Shown here: positions 7,866 through 16,193 of the stretch, piece by piece | How positions within the stretch are numbered: position 1 is the first letter of the stretch | Layout of the letters: every line of letters begins with the position of its first letter | Assembly: GCA_016840855.1 (NCBI GenBank) | Contig: JAEORO010000255.1 | Location: forward strand, 1-39,506 | Length of the DNA stretch: 39,506 nucleotides | Reading direction: 5' to 3' | Source: Candidatus Thorarchaeota archaeon | Lineage (GTDB): Archaea > Asgardarchaeota > Thorarchaeia > Thorarchaeales > Thorarchaeaceae | Notes under the pieces: generated by a model | What the model was told of the DNA's origin: nothing | Seen by the model: the letters and a program-made list of their open reading frames with translations, nothing else | Databases searched by the model: none | Translations under genes and position numbers: made by a program

Positions 7866-9566
7866 TTACACATCATGTTCTATGTATCTCATTGGATGTC
7901 CATTAAACCACATTTTTTCACTCAACATTTCAAGATCATATTGGTGCAAATTATCGCGAATGACTTCAATCAAATTTTCCAGTGCGGGAACATGACTTTC
8001 CACTCCCAAATCTCTCGCGTGGGTCATAAATGATCCATCATGGGACCAGTTATCGCTTAGTCCTTGACCACTATCATATACTCTATTTAGTCCACAGAAT
8101 TCTAATATGCCATCAACAATGCCTCTTCTTATTTCAACAATCTCTTTTATTCTACGTTCTGATTTACCTGGTATTGGTTTCTCTAAGGTGACTATTAAAT
8201 CCATCAAAGCAAGATTATCATTTTCTATTCCATGACCAAGCTTCCATCGAGAAACTAGACTTGACGCAGAATCACTATGACATGTTTGAATAGTGCGAAG
8301 ACCAGCAGTTATCGCTTGAAATAAAGCTTTACTATGTTCCGCTGTCTGAATCTCTCCAAGAATTAGATAATCCGGTGACCTATGTAGACACTTGATTATT
8401 TCATCACTCTTAGTAAACTTCGATAGCTGTTCATCCATAGAATCTACTCTAAATCGAACTTGGTGGGATCCTACTTGATTTCTACTCTCGATAACATCTT
8501 CAACGTAAATCTTTCTCCACCACTTTGGAGTAGTCATATCTAAAGCATTCAACAGAGTGGTCTTACCAACTCCTGGTCCACCTGTAATTGTAATATTGAA
8601 TCGACATGATATTGCAAAAAGTAATACTGCCGCCGCTTCAAGAGTCATCGTACCATTATCAATTAAATCATTAATTGAGAATGGATGATTTTTAGCTCGA
8701 CGAATCTCAAGATGTAATCCATCGGGACTAAGTGGTGGTACACTCACAGAGAAACGCATCAATGCATTTTGAATTTTCAAATCCATTTTGAGAGACGGAT
8801 TACTTCTATCTAGGTGAAGGTTACTCTCAGCACGTATCAGTGTAATAATTCTTGGTACTTCATGTTCTTGAAAAGTAATATCCGTGATACATCTACCAAA
8901 CTTTTGGTGATCAAAATAAATAGGTTCTCCAGGACGGTCAAGATATATCTCTTCAACCCTGTCATCAAGTATGATTGGCATTAATGCTCCAAGCACACTT
9001 CGACGATGAGCTATAATTTCTGAAAGTAATTTTCTTGTTGTTTCATTAATCTCTGGTATTAGATTTATAATATATTTCGAAACATTCTCAGTTTCTCGTT
9101 CTAGCTTTTGAGTAACACTTTCTCTCAATGATAATGATATTGACTTATCACCAATTTGAACTGACATATGGCTCAAATCATCAATAAGTGACTGCTCTAA
9201 AGCAGTTTTAACTATTGGAACTGTGATATACACTGTCCGATTAGATTCTTTTCTTTTGAAAATGGATAAATGAGGTCCAACTTTGTATATTGATAAGATA
9301 TTGTCTAATTTTTCCAATAATTGGTTATGAACACCTATGAAAACAGTTTCCCATCCCTCAGTTTTCCAAGAAGGCTCATTTCTATCTAAATTATTTAAAT
9401 CACAAAAGTGAAGCAAGCCTCTTTCTGATTCAACTAGAATTATCTGTGATTTTCTATTTCCTAATTTCTTAATCTTACTAAGCCTTAGACAACCTTCTGT
9501 ACTTCTCTGAGGACATGTTTCGCAACGCTTAATCTGACAATGAATTACATGGATATTTGTACTCAC
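7866..9566 (-). CDS. Type II/IV secretion (pilus assembly) ATPase, TadA/GspE family
   Basis: Protein of 566 residues that powers assembly of type IV-like filaments at the membrane. The Walker A motif TGGPGVGKTTLLNAL is near residues 326-340, Walker B YLILGEIQ is near 395, and a His box (AGLRTIQTCHSDSASS) follows shortly after, all typical of VirB11/TadA/GspE ATPases. The N-terminus has four cysteines (10, 15, 18, 26), a likely metal site. The GTG start is supported by GGTGG eight bases upstream. It is the first gene of a unit whose second gene is the pilin-like protein. The polytopic membrane platform protein (TadC/FlaJ type) that such an ATPase needs is not in the window, so the system is incomplete here or spread over the chromosome. 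Confidence 0.88.
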   Translation of the reverse strand: MSTNIHVIHCQIKRCETCPQRSTEGCLRLSKIKKLGNRKSQIILVESERGLLHFCDLNNLDRNEPSWKTEGWETVFIGVHNQLLEKLDNILSIYKVGPHLSIFKRKESNRTVYITVPIVKTALEQSLIDDLSHMSVQIGDKSISLSLRESVTQKLERETENVSKYIINLIPEINETTRKLLSEIIAHRRSVLGALMPIILDDRVEEIYLDRPGEPIYFDHQKFGRCITDITFQEHEVPRIITLIRAESNLHLDRSNPSLKMDLKIQNALMRFSVSVPPLSPDGLHLEIRRAKNHPFSINDLIDNGTMTLEAAAVLLFAISCRFNITITGGPGVGKTTLLNALDMTTPKWWRKIYVEDVIESRNQVGSHQVRFRVDSMDEQLSKFTKSDEIIKCLHRSPDYLILGEIQTAEHSKALFQAITAGLRTIQTCHSDSASSLVSRWKLGHGIENDNLALMDLIVTLEKPIPGKSERRIKEIVEIRRGIVDGILEFCGLNRVYDSGQGLSDNWSHDGSFMTHARDLGVESHVPALENLIEVIRDNLHQYDLEMLSEKMWFNGHPMRYIEHDV

Positions 9567-9640
9567 TCAGTTGGCCACCTTACATTCCTATCTAGTTATC
9601 TAGAGAATTGCAAAATAATCTCATAGATTGACAAAATAAG

Positions 9641-10684
9641 TCATTGAATATCAGCATGAGACAGCTCAATGACTTTTTTCATCATGCCAAAATGATCTCT
9701 GATGCTATACTCAGCCACTTCAGTAGCAGTTGATGCAAGCTTCTGAGTAAGAATTGCCCTTTTTCTATATTCAATAGCAATTAAACGATCACTAGCATAT
9801 GCTGCAGAAACTGTAAATATGAAAGGATTCCTTCCCCCGCGTTTTGAAGCGGGGATTATCCTGAGAATTTCTAGTATCTTGTTTCTAAGAGCATTCTCAT
9901 AGTCTTTTGTTTTCCAGCCCCGTGATTGAATCTTGCTGATCACTCTTGGACTATTCATCAACATAGAAATAACCCTTGGAACATAATCCTCTGGTTTTCG
10001 TATCTCCGGTGAATAACCTGTGATAGATCTTAGCCTAAGAGCCTCTCGCACAATTGCTCTTACGTTAACTCGGTGTCCGCATTTTTCAAACACATCAGCA
10101 ATTTCATCAAGAGTTATTGGAGCTTCTTCCTTGAATTCTCTTACAGCCATAAGAAGACATACTGCAATTAATAGAATATTATTACTAACATTTCCTGTGG
10201 CTTCGTTCACTACTTTCTTGTAAAGATATGCGGTTCGATCACGGACTTGTTCATTAATCATAAGAAGCTTTGATACATGATTGAGTGTTCTGAGAGCTCT
10301 ATATTTCGCTTCATTTTTACCAATTCTGACTCTTGTGCTATATATTGTCTTTAAACGCTTGAACTTCTTTTGCATTCTTCCGGATAATGCTTGTCCCTGA
10401 GCGTCTTGAAAATACTTGTCCTTGTGAAAGCCTATGTAACTTCCAAGACCATCTACAATATGCATCCGGTTTCCCAAGGATACATACATGCTCGCATCCG
10501 GAGAGTCACTGCTAGGTCGTTCTCCCATTTGATATGTGGGTAAAACATATTCCCTTGACAGTACTAAGCCACACTCAGCGCACACTATATGTCCATGACT
10601 AGTGACTATGAAACCACTGCAGTCAGGACAGGATTTCGAATTTGTTAGACGAGATTCACATGTTCCATCAGTCAAAAACCACAC
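9641..10684 (-). CDS. Transcription initiation factor B (TFB) family, divergent
   Basis: Protein of 347 residues resembling archaeal TFB/eukaryotic TFIIB, which bridges TBP-bound DNA and RNA polymerase. The N-terminal zinc ribbon is complete (CPDC at 19-22, CAEC at 35-38). A linker with GLGSYIGF and a segment equivalent to the B-linker (QALSGRMQKKFKRLK) follow, then two cyclin-like helical repeats. The B-reader region does not show the usual sequence after the ribbon, so it may be a specialised paralogue and not the housekeeping TFB. The GTG start at 10684 is the longest choice. A TTG nine bases further in has a better placed GGGTG ribosome site. The probable Rpo8 gene lies upstream on the same strand with a 173-base gap. 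Confidence 0.85.
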   Translation of the reverse strand: MWFLTDGTCESRLTNSKSCPDCSGFIVTSHGHIVCAECGLVLSREYVLPTYQMGERPSSDSPDASMYVSLGNRMHIVDGLGSYIGFHKDKYFQDAQGQALSGRMQKKFKRLKTIYSTRVRIGKNEAKYRALRTLNHVSKLLMINEQVRDRTAYLYKKVVNEATGNVSNNILLIAVCLLMAVREFKEEAPITLDEIADVFEKCGHRVNVRAIVREALRLRSITGYSPEIRKPEDYVPRVISMLMNSPRVISKIQSRGWKTKDYENALRNKILEILRIIPASKRGGRNPFIFTVSAAYASDRLIAIEYRKRAILTQKLASTATEVAEYSIRDHFGMMKKVIELSHADIQ

Positions 10685-10857
10685 CCATTAAGAGTGTGCA
10701 CAAATACTCCTAACTAAGTTTCAGATACTAAATATTCACTCACAGATATAACCAGTATATCTAGACGAACTATGAATGACCTTGAGCAGTCTTTTACAGT
10801 CTGGTCAGAAAGAGAGATGACCGAAAGTAATCAAATATTATATTCATGGTTTAGATT

Positions 10858-11223
10858 CTACAAAATGGCAAGGAAAAATCGCTCAGAGCTGAATGTACTG
10901 GCTTGCGTCGGAGTGGGCTTTGCAAGTGTAAATACTAACCGCAACCCACCCACTGATCCTACAACTTCGAGACCATTTCTCTCTAGTTTCTTAAAGACAG
11001 TGCTCTCAACATAGAGCTTTGATTGCTCACCTTTTGTGATTGGTTTAGAATCAATAACAACTGTGATTGCATCATTTGTATTCAATGTATCAGATAGAGC
11101 ATCAGGAAGTTCCAATGTGAGCTTGGCACCATCACTCTTTGAAGAAACTTTTAACAACTTCAGTCTCCTAGTTTCTGTTTCCTCAATAGAGTCAATCACA
11201 GCAGTCTTGAGTCTAATCACCAT
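10858..11223 (-). CDS. rpo8: Probable RNA polymerase subunit Rpo8 (Rpb8/RpoG family)
   Basis: Protein of 121 residues. The pattern fits the Rpb8 OB-fold subunit of RNA polymerase: LKVSSKSDGAKLTLELP, then DAITVVID, a strand-forming YVESTVFKKLE, and the closing VGGLRLVF, which corresponds to the conserved FGGLLM/GGLR element. Rpo8 is found in Crenarchaeota, Korarchaeota and Asgard archaea but not in most Euryarchaeota, so the call has taxonomic weight. The ATG start has GAGGTG eight bases upstream. About 20 residues after the GGLR element are not typical of the family. The assignment rests on motif pattern only; a generic OB-fold protein is the alternative. Confidence 0.6.
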   Translation of the reverse strand: MVIRLKTAVIDSIEETETRRLKLLKVSSKSDGAKLTLELPDALSDTLNTNDAITVVIDSKPITKGEQSKLYVESTVFKKLERNGLEVVGSVGGLRLVFTLAKPTPTQASTFSSERFFLAIL

Positions 11224-11345
11224 TTATACTACACCTCTACGTGCCAGAGTATACAATTGACGGCATGTAATTACGAATTAAACCTACCGTTGAATCCGTG
11301 TGCTGTTTTTTAAGATAGGTAATAACAATCTACCGGTGTAATCAA

Positions 11346-12998
11346 GTGAAACGGAAAGCGACAGCACTTGTACTCGCAACAATCATCCTCCTAACATCCC
11401 TTACTATTTCTGTTTCAGCATTCTATTTTGATTTCCAAGATTTTGAAACAGACAGATTAGTCTATGAAGTAGGAGAAACAATCGATATGGTTGCAAGAGT
11501 CATTGCAGATTTCAGTGATGAAGGATGGTGTTTCGTTTCATTCGCAGTAGTGACCGATCTTGGGCCTTCATTTGCAGATGAATACTTCATAACTTCATCT
11601 CCTGCAGTTCGTTATCTTAATTCATCATATACTATTCTACCGAATCACACTTCTCCAGATATAACAGGTGTACAATCCTTTGTCCTCTTTTCTGTAGAGA
11701 TTTTTGATACAGTGTTTCAGAGTGCTGGGAACAACATCGAAATAACAATCAACAGAGGTCACCTCACAGCTATTCCCTTATCATCTCTCTCTGTGCAATA
11801 TGGACAAAACACATCACTTTCACTAAAAATTGCAAGTGTACTCAATAGTGATATTGTCTATGTAAATGAATTTGTAAATCTAAACGTTGAGGACTCAAAT
11901 TCACAAACAGTACTAAATAAAAATGTGACAACAACTTCAGAAGGAATGCTTCATCTTAATTGGAGTGATTCATTTGGCTCTCCTGGTTTCTACAATCTTA
12001 CAGTTTCTAGTGATGGAAATGAAGATTTTCTTCCCTTTACAGATTCATTTCAGGTCACTGTTCTTCCAGCTACGTCTAACCTGACTATAGTTTCTTTACC
12101 TGTTTCAGTATATTGCATGTCACCAGATGGAGAATACAACGAACAAGCTCTAATGGTAGTAGAACACACTGACTTAGAGTCAAATACTATAGATGACAGT
12201 ACAGTTGAATGGACTGCACTTTTTGGTTCTGGAATATTGACAAATTTAGGGAATGGTCAATATTCAACCATGATTCCTTTCAATACTAGTCCTGGATCTT
12301 ATCAAATCAATCTTACAGCCATAAACTCTCAATACCAACCAGCTAAAACATCAACTTTAGTAAATGTACTTGCCAACCAAATAATGTTCACTCCCACACA
12401 ACCTTATTGGAATGTCACAAAGGGTGAAAATGTGACAATAGAGTTTGTCATTGAATCTTACCTTGATTGGAATCAGTCAATACAATTGCAATTCACTGAT
12501 GAAACTCTAGAGTTTATACAAGTAATTGACATTCAGCCCCAAGTATCTAGTTTTCTTACAATTCCAATCTATCATAGTGTTTCGGTTGGGTTGCATACTG
12601 TAGACATATCATCTGTGAACGAGTTCTATCAGTTTTCAACTATCTTTCAAATCAATTTAGTTGTAACTGGAATAATGAATGGAAATGTATCATCCATAGT
12701 TGCTTTCTATAATGAAAATTTTAAGTTTGATTTAGAAATCCTTGATGACAATAATCAAACAGTGTCTTTTGTAGATATCGCCTTATTCTGCGACTATAAT
12801 ATCACACCTTTCGCAATAATCACTAATGCTAATTCAACCACAACGCAATCCGTTTCCTTACCTGCTTGGATATCTTCTAGCATCCATAATATTACTTTAG
12901 TAATTAGTAAATCATATTTCAAAACAATTAGCTGTTCGATATCTACTAGAGTTTGGATACGGACTACTATTACCATTGTGATTACAAATAATAAATAA
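11346..12998 (+). CDS. Secreted protein with Ig-like domains, no membrane anchor
   Basis: Protein of 550 residues starting at a GTG with a GGTG ribosome site upstream. The signal peptide is clear: basic MKRK, a hydrophobic core (LVLATIILLTSLTISVSA), and cleavage before FYF. The rest is Ser/Thr/Asn-rich beta structure with repeated Ig-like units, for example VYVNEFVNLNV...TTSEGMLHL, which parallels units in the protein at 5450-7384. Many N-x-S/T sites are present. Unlike that protein it has no C-terminal membrane helix. It ends in WIRTTITIVITNNK directly before the convergent korA gene, so it is either released, held by other surface proteins, or has lost its anchor. The function is unknown. 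Confidence 0.7.
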   Translation: MKRKATALVLATIILLTSLTISVSAFYFDFQDFETDRLVYEVGETIDMVARVIADFSDEGWCFVSFAVVTDLGPSFADEYFITSSPAVRYLNSSYTILPNHTSPDITGVQSFVLFSVEIFDTVFQSAGNNIEITINRGHLTAIPLSSLSVQYGQNTSLSLKIASVLNSDIVYVNEFVNLNVEDSNSQTVLNKNVTTTSEGMLHLNWSDSFGSPGFYNLTVSSDGNEDFLPFTDSFQVTVLPATSNLTIVSLPVSVYCMSPDGEYNEQALMVVEHTDLESNTIDDSTVEWTALFGSGILTNLGNGQYSTMIPFNTSPGSYQINLTAINSQYQPAKTSTLVNVLANQIMFTPTQPYWNVTKGENVTIEFVIESYLDWNQSIQLQFTDETLEFIQVIDIQPQVSSFLTIPIYHSVSVGLHTVDISSVNEFYQFSTIFQINLVVTGIMNGNVSSIVAFYNENFKFDLEILDDNNQTVSFVDIALFCDYNITPFAIITNANSTTTQSVSLPAWISSSIHNITLVISKSYFKTISCSISTRVWIRTTITIVITNNK

Positions 12999-13034
12999 CA
13001 AACTAGGCATGAACTGCTTATTTGTTAAAGAAAA

Positions 13035-14165
13035 TCAAGATTTTACCATTAATGATAAAATCTCATGTGGTTCAATCATGAGTCCACCCCCAATCTTGGT
13101 TAGGGGAACAACATCTACTAATCCTTTTACAGCCCGGCTTACTTCTCCCGATAGCTGACCGAGACTAAGTTCTGGCACCAATATTTTATCAACAGATCTG
13201 GCAAAATCTCTTATCACCTCATCAGGAAATGGCCACAATGTCCTTAGTCTTAAAGAACGAAGTGTCGGCTCTGAGATTATTTCCATCAATTCATCTACTG
13301 ATCTAGATGTGCAACCAAATGAAACAATACCCCATTCAGCTTTACTAGGACCAGCAACCTGATAGTCTTTTAATATGTCATAAGCGTTCCGTATTTTAAT
13401 TGACAATCTACGGACTAAGCTATCATGGACTTTTGGGTCTGCTGTTTTTCGAAATCCCGTATCATTGTGTGTAGATCCTGTTATGAGCAAGTCATGTCCA
13501 TTACCAAATCTTGGCATCAATGCATGGCCGTCAGCATCAATTGCTCCATAGGGCAAATCCCCTCTCGCTGCAAACCGTCTCTTTACTAAAGTGCTTTTAC
13601 TCTTATCAATTACAACTTTTTCTCTTGAATGTGCAATAATTTCATCTGACAATAAAATGACAGGATGTCGTAGTTTCTCAGACAGCTCAAATGATTTTAT
13701 GGTAAGTTCATACGATTCTTGTGCTGAGTTAGGTGCCAGTACAATACTCTCATGGTCTCCATGAGTCCCCCACCGTGCCTGCATGAAGTCTCCTTGAGCT
13801 GCTTTTGTAGCTTGACCTGTACTTGGACCAGCTCTTTGTACATCGACTATAACACAAGGAGTTTCTGTCATGATTGCATAACCAATATTCTCTTGCATTA
13901 GACTAAATCCGGGGCCCGAAGTTGCAGTCATTGACAGTACTCCTCCCCAGGAACTACCAATGACCGATGAGATTGCAGCAATCTCATCTTCCATCTGAAG
14001 ATACACGCCTCCAACTTTGGGGAGTTTTTCGGACATGATTTCCGCAATTTCAGAAGCTGGTGTTATAGGGTAGCCTGCAAAGAACCTACAACCTGCAGCA
14101 ATAGCAGCTTCTGCACAAGCTTGATTTCCTTGCCAGAACTCAACCACTGTGTTATTGTCAGACAT
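13035..14165 (-). CDS. korA: 2-oxoacid:ferredoxin oxidoreductase, alpha subunit (KorA type)
   Basis: Alpha chain of an enzyme that oxidatively decarboxylates a 2-oxoacid (probably 2-oxoglutarate) to acyl-CoA and passes electrons to ferredoxin. Family signatures are QGNQACAEAAIAAGCRFFAGYPITPASEI at the N-terminus (quoted here in part: GYPITPASEI at 31-40), MEDEIAAI, ATSGPGFSLM, and QRAGPSTGQATKAAQGD. The start at 14165 has GGAG eight bases upstream and a TATA-like ATTATATTAT at 14191-14200. The longer in-frame start at 14243 would put the promoter inside the gene. The thiamine-binding beta subunit normally sits next to alpha, but neither it nor gamma/delta subunits are here, so the partners must be elsewhere. 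The substrate cannot be fixed from alpha alone. Confidence 0.9.
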   Translation of the reverse strand: MSDNNTVVEFWQGNQACAEAAIAAGCRFFAGYPITPASEIAEIMSEKLPKVGGVYLQMEDEIAAISSVIGSSWGGVLSMTATSGPGFSLMQENIGYAIMTETPCVIVDVQRAGPSTGQATKAAQGDFMQARWGTHGDHESIVLAPNSAQESYELTIKSFELSEKLRHPVILLSDEIIAHSREKVVIDKSKSTLVKRRFAARGDLPYGAIDADGHALMPRFGNGHDLLITGSTHNDTGFRKTADPKVHDSLVRRLSIKIRNAYDILKDYQVAGPSKAEWGIVSFGCTSRSVDELMEIISEPTLRSLRLRTLWPFPDEVIRDFARSVDKILVPELSLGQLSGEVSRAVKGLVDVVPLTKIGGGLMIEPHEILSLMVKS

Positions 14166-14190
14166 AGACATGGCTCCGAGTTGGAGCTGG

Positions 14191-14200
14191 ATAATATAAT
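14191..14200 (-). promoter_or_regulatory. TATA box of korA
   Basis: ATTATATTAT on the minus strand, about 26-35 bases ahead of the chosen korA ATG. Its position implies a very short or absent leader and argues against the longer korA reading frame. Confidence 0.5.
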
Positions 14201-14352
14201 CAAGATAAGTATACAGGTTTGTCCTAACTAGACATAAGCTCATCCACTCAGTAAGAATATAACTCTGACCAAAATTGCTATTTTATCATGAGTCAATCCC
14301 AGCTGTAAGAAACTTCTGTGCGCTGCTCTTCTCCTGTCAGTGTCATCAACAA

Positions 14353-14360
14353 TTTTAAAT
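14353..14360 (+). promoter_or_regulatory. TATA box of tRNA-Gly
   Basis: TTTTAAAT about 30-38 bases ahead of the tRNA 5' end, the usual place for an archaeal TATA box driving a tRNA with a short leader. Confidence 0.55.
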
Positions 14361-14390
14361 CACGACCAGACACAATCGTGTTTTGGAATT

Positions 14391-14465
14391 GCGACCGTTG
14401 TCTAGTGGTTAAGATGCAGGCTTCCCAAGCCTGTGACCCGGGTTCGAATCCCGGCGGTCGCACCA
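14391..14465 (+). tRNA. tRNA-Gly (CCC)
   Basis: The acceptor stem GCGACCG pairs with CGGTCGC. The anticodon arm is CAGGC-TTCCCAA-GCCTG with anticodon CCC, and the T arm is around GGTTCGAATCC. ACCA is encoded. It is uninterrupted, unlike the two other tRNA genes in this window. Confidence 0.96.
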
Positions 14466-14508
14466 ATACTTTCGTCAGATTTAAGGGAGAATAATCTATT
14501 ATATTCTT

Positions 14509-14581
14509 GGCGAGCGATGATTTCTATGACCCCTATGAGTCAAAACTGACGATGATATGGATCTTGAGTGAGGAGCTCGCC
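14509..14581 (+). ncRNA. Possible C/D-box-like guide RNA
   Basis: A 73-base stretch in the gap between tRNA-Gly and cdc6 is bounded by a perfect seven-base inverted repeat (GGCGAGC / GCTCGCC). Directly inside the 5' arm is CGATGA (14515-14520), one base from a C box. A CTGA (14546-14549) is followed at once by a second CGATGA (14550-14555), as D' and C' boxes would be. TTGA or GTGA lies near the 3' arm in the place of box D. Weak points are the U-to-C change in both C boxes, the zero spacer between D' and C', and an imperfect D box. An operator or a chance inverted repeat is also possible. Confidence 0.25.
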
Positions 14582-14636
14582 ATTACTTTCGGCAAACTCC
14601 CCTTTTGTTATACATTTAATCGTACGTTCCGCAAAT

Positions 14637-14646
14637 GCTTTTAAGG
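14637..14646 (+). promoter_or_regulatory. TATA box of cdc6
   Basis: GCTTTTAAGG centred about 34 bases ahead of the chosen ATG. It lies inside the longer reading frame, which is the main reason for choosing the shorter start. Confidence 0.45.
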
Positions 14647-14675
14647 TGCCCAATCAGAATTGCTTCTGGACTGTA

Positions 14676-15893
14676 ATGCCTCATGACTATGTTGAAGACG
14701 AACTTAGCAAACGTAGTGTGTTTAAGTCAGAGCAGTTCCTATCAATCGACTATGTACCTGAAAATCTACCTCATCGCCAAACAGAGATAAGAACGCTTGT
14801 TCAAAGTTTCAAGACTCTGATAAGTTCACCAGGCCGTACAAGTAATAAATTCATTATTGAGGGACCAGTGGGAACGGGGAAGACTGCGGTTGTTAAGAGA
14901 TTCTCTGAACAGATGATTCAAGCTGCAAAAAGACGAAATATCCGGCTTCATAACATCCACATAAATTGTCGCGTCAACAAGACATCATACTTGGTCTTTC
15001 TTCGGGCATTGAGAGAATTCAAACCTAAATTTCCTAGACGCGGTCATTCACCTGATGAATTATTACAAATGCTTGTTGAAGTTCTTGATGATGAGGATCG
15101 ATATCTCCTTTTAATTCTCGACGAGCTTGATTATTTCATCAGACAGAAAGGTGCAGACATTCTATACGACCTCACAAGACTCATGGATGACAGACTAAAT
15201 GCGACGCAACGCCTTTCAATCATAGGAATTGGCCGTAAGATACCTCTGGATGATGATATCCTTGATTCTAGTACACGTAGTACACTTCAACGAAATATTC
15301 TTCGCTTTTCAAAATACAATCATGACGCACTTTATGATATTCTCAGAGATCGTGTAGAAATGGCTTTCGAGAAGAGAGCTGTAATGGATGAAACAATTCA
15401 AGTTATCTGTGACATCGCTTCTGAGCATGGTGATGCACGTTACGCTATAGAGCTTTTATGGCGTGCTGGAAAACATGCTGATAGAGAACAGTCAGACATC
15501 GTAATTCCTGATTTTGCTCGCCGTGCCAAAGCAGACACTCATCCTGAGCTTAGAAAAGAAATCTTTACTACACTACCTATCCAACACAAACTTTTGTTAT
15601 TAGCGGCAGCTAGACAGCTGAGAGAGATTCGTAGTGCATATATCACAATAGGCGAAGTTGAAGAAATGTATCATTCGATATGTGAGGAATATTATGAAGA
15701 ACCACGAGCACATACTCAAATCTGGGAATGGGTTCAAGATTTACATGCTCATGGTATCATAGATACAAAGAAATCAGGCACCGGTCAAAGAGGTCAGACT
15801 ACTCTCATTGGGTTCTCTGAGGTCCCAGCTGATATACTAGAACAATTTCTTTCGGGATTGCTAGACAAGTCCAAGGAGGCAATGAGAAAATAG
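14676..15893 (+). CDS. cdc6: Orc1/Cdc6 replication initiator
   Basis: Origin-recognition and MCM-loading AAA+ ATPase, 405 residues from this start. The Walker A motif is EGPVGTGKT (Lys69), Walker B is LLILDELDYF (Asp149-Glu150), and a sensor 2 region GDARYAIELL follows, then a C-terminal winged-helix domain for DNA binding. The longer frame from 14568 is not used: the ATG at 14676 lies about 30 bases after a TATA-like GCTTTTAAGG (14637-14646), which implies a nearly leaderless message, and homologues start near here. The next gene, a small winged-helix protein, begins on the base after the stop codon, so the two are translationally linked. A gene for an initiator often lies beside the origin it binds, but I found no clear origin recognition boxes in the preceding 210 bases. 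Confidence 0.92.
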   Translation: MPHDYVEDELSKRSVFKSEQFLSIDYVPENLPHRQTEIRTLVQSFKTLISSPGRTSNKFIIEGPVGTGKTAVVKRFSEQMIQAAKRRNIRLHNIHINCRVNKTSYLVFLRALREFKPKFPRRGHSPDELLQMLVEVLDDEDRYLLLILDELDYFIRQKGADILYDLTRLMDDRLNATQRLSIIGIGRKIPLDDDILDSSTRSTLQRNILRFSKYNHDALYDILRDRVEMAFEKRAVMDETIQVICDIASEHGDARYAIELLWRAGKHADREQSDIVIPDFARRAKADTHPELRKEIFTTLPIQHKLLLLAAARQLREIRSAYITIGEVEEMYHSICEEYYEEPRAHTQIWEWVQDLHAHGIIDTKKSGTGQRGQTTLIGFSEVPADILEQFLSGLLDKSKEAMRK

Positions 15894-16178
15894 ATGAACC
15901 CTGAAAGCTCACCTCAAGTTGCCATTGAAGACATATTCTCCTCACGAGGTAGAATCAAGATACTCAAAGAGCTGGCAGCTTCTAATGAATTAAACATCTC
16001 AGAGCTCTGTAGAAGAGTAGACCTTAATCATAGCTCGACGAAATCGCATCTCGAGGTTTTACTAAGATCAGGTCTAATAGAAGAGAAGAAATTTGGTAGA
16101 ATCAAGATATATCGATACAAGATTGAAGATCTTAGAGCGCGGTCACTGAGAAGCTTATTCAATCTTTGGGAGTCATGA
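15894..16178 (+). CDS. Small winged-helix DNA-binding protein
   Basis: Protein of 94 residues with an ArsR-like winged helix: SSRGRIKILKELAAS (helix 1), LNISELCRRVDLNHSSTKSHLEVLL (helix-turn-helix; here split as NISELCRRV and HSSTKSHLEVLL), then the wing GRIKIYRYKIED. It has no effector domain. The ATG follows the cdc6 stop without any gap, so it is made from the cdc6 message. A role in controlling cdc6 or acting at the origin is an inference from this position. The ribosome site would lie inside the end of cdc6 (CAAGGAGGC at about 15873-15881). Confidence 0.75.
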   Translation: MNPESSPQVAIEDIFSSRGRIKILKELAASNELNISELCRRVDLNHSSTKSHLEVLLRSGLIEEKKFGRIKIYRYKIEDLRARSLRSLFNLWES

Positions 16179-16193
16179 TGAGGTATCCTTGAC

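Noticed and set aside
10772..11014. 80-codon plus-strand open frame ahead of and into the Rpo8-like gene
   Set aside because: It overlaps the better-supported minus-strand gene and has no ribosome site or known motif.
14466..14675. Search for origin recognition boxes ahead of cdc6
   Set aside because: No repeated ORB-like motif seen, only an AT-rich stretch and the single inverted repeat reported separately.
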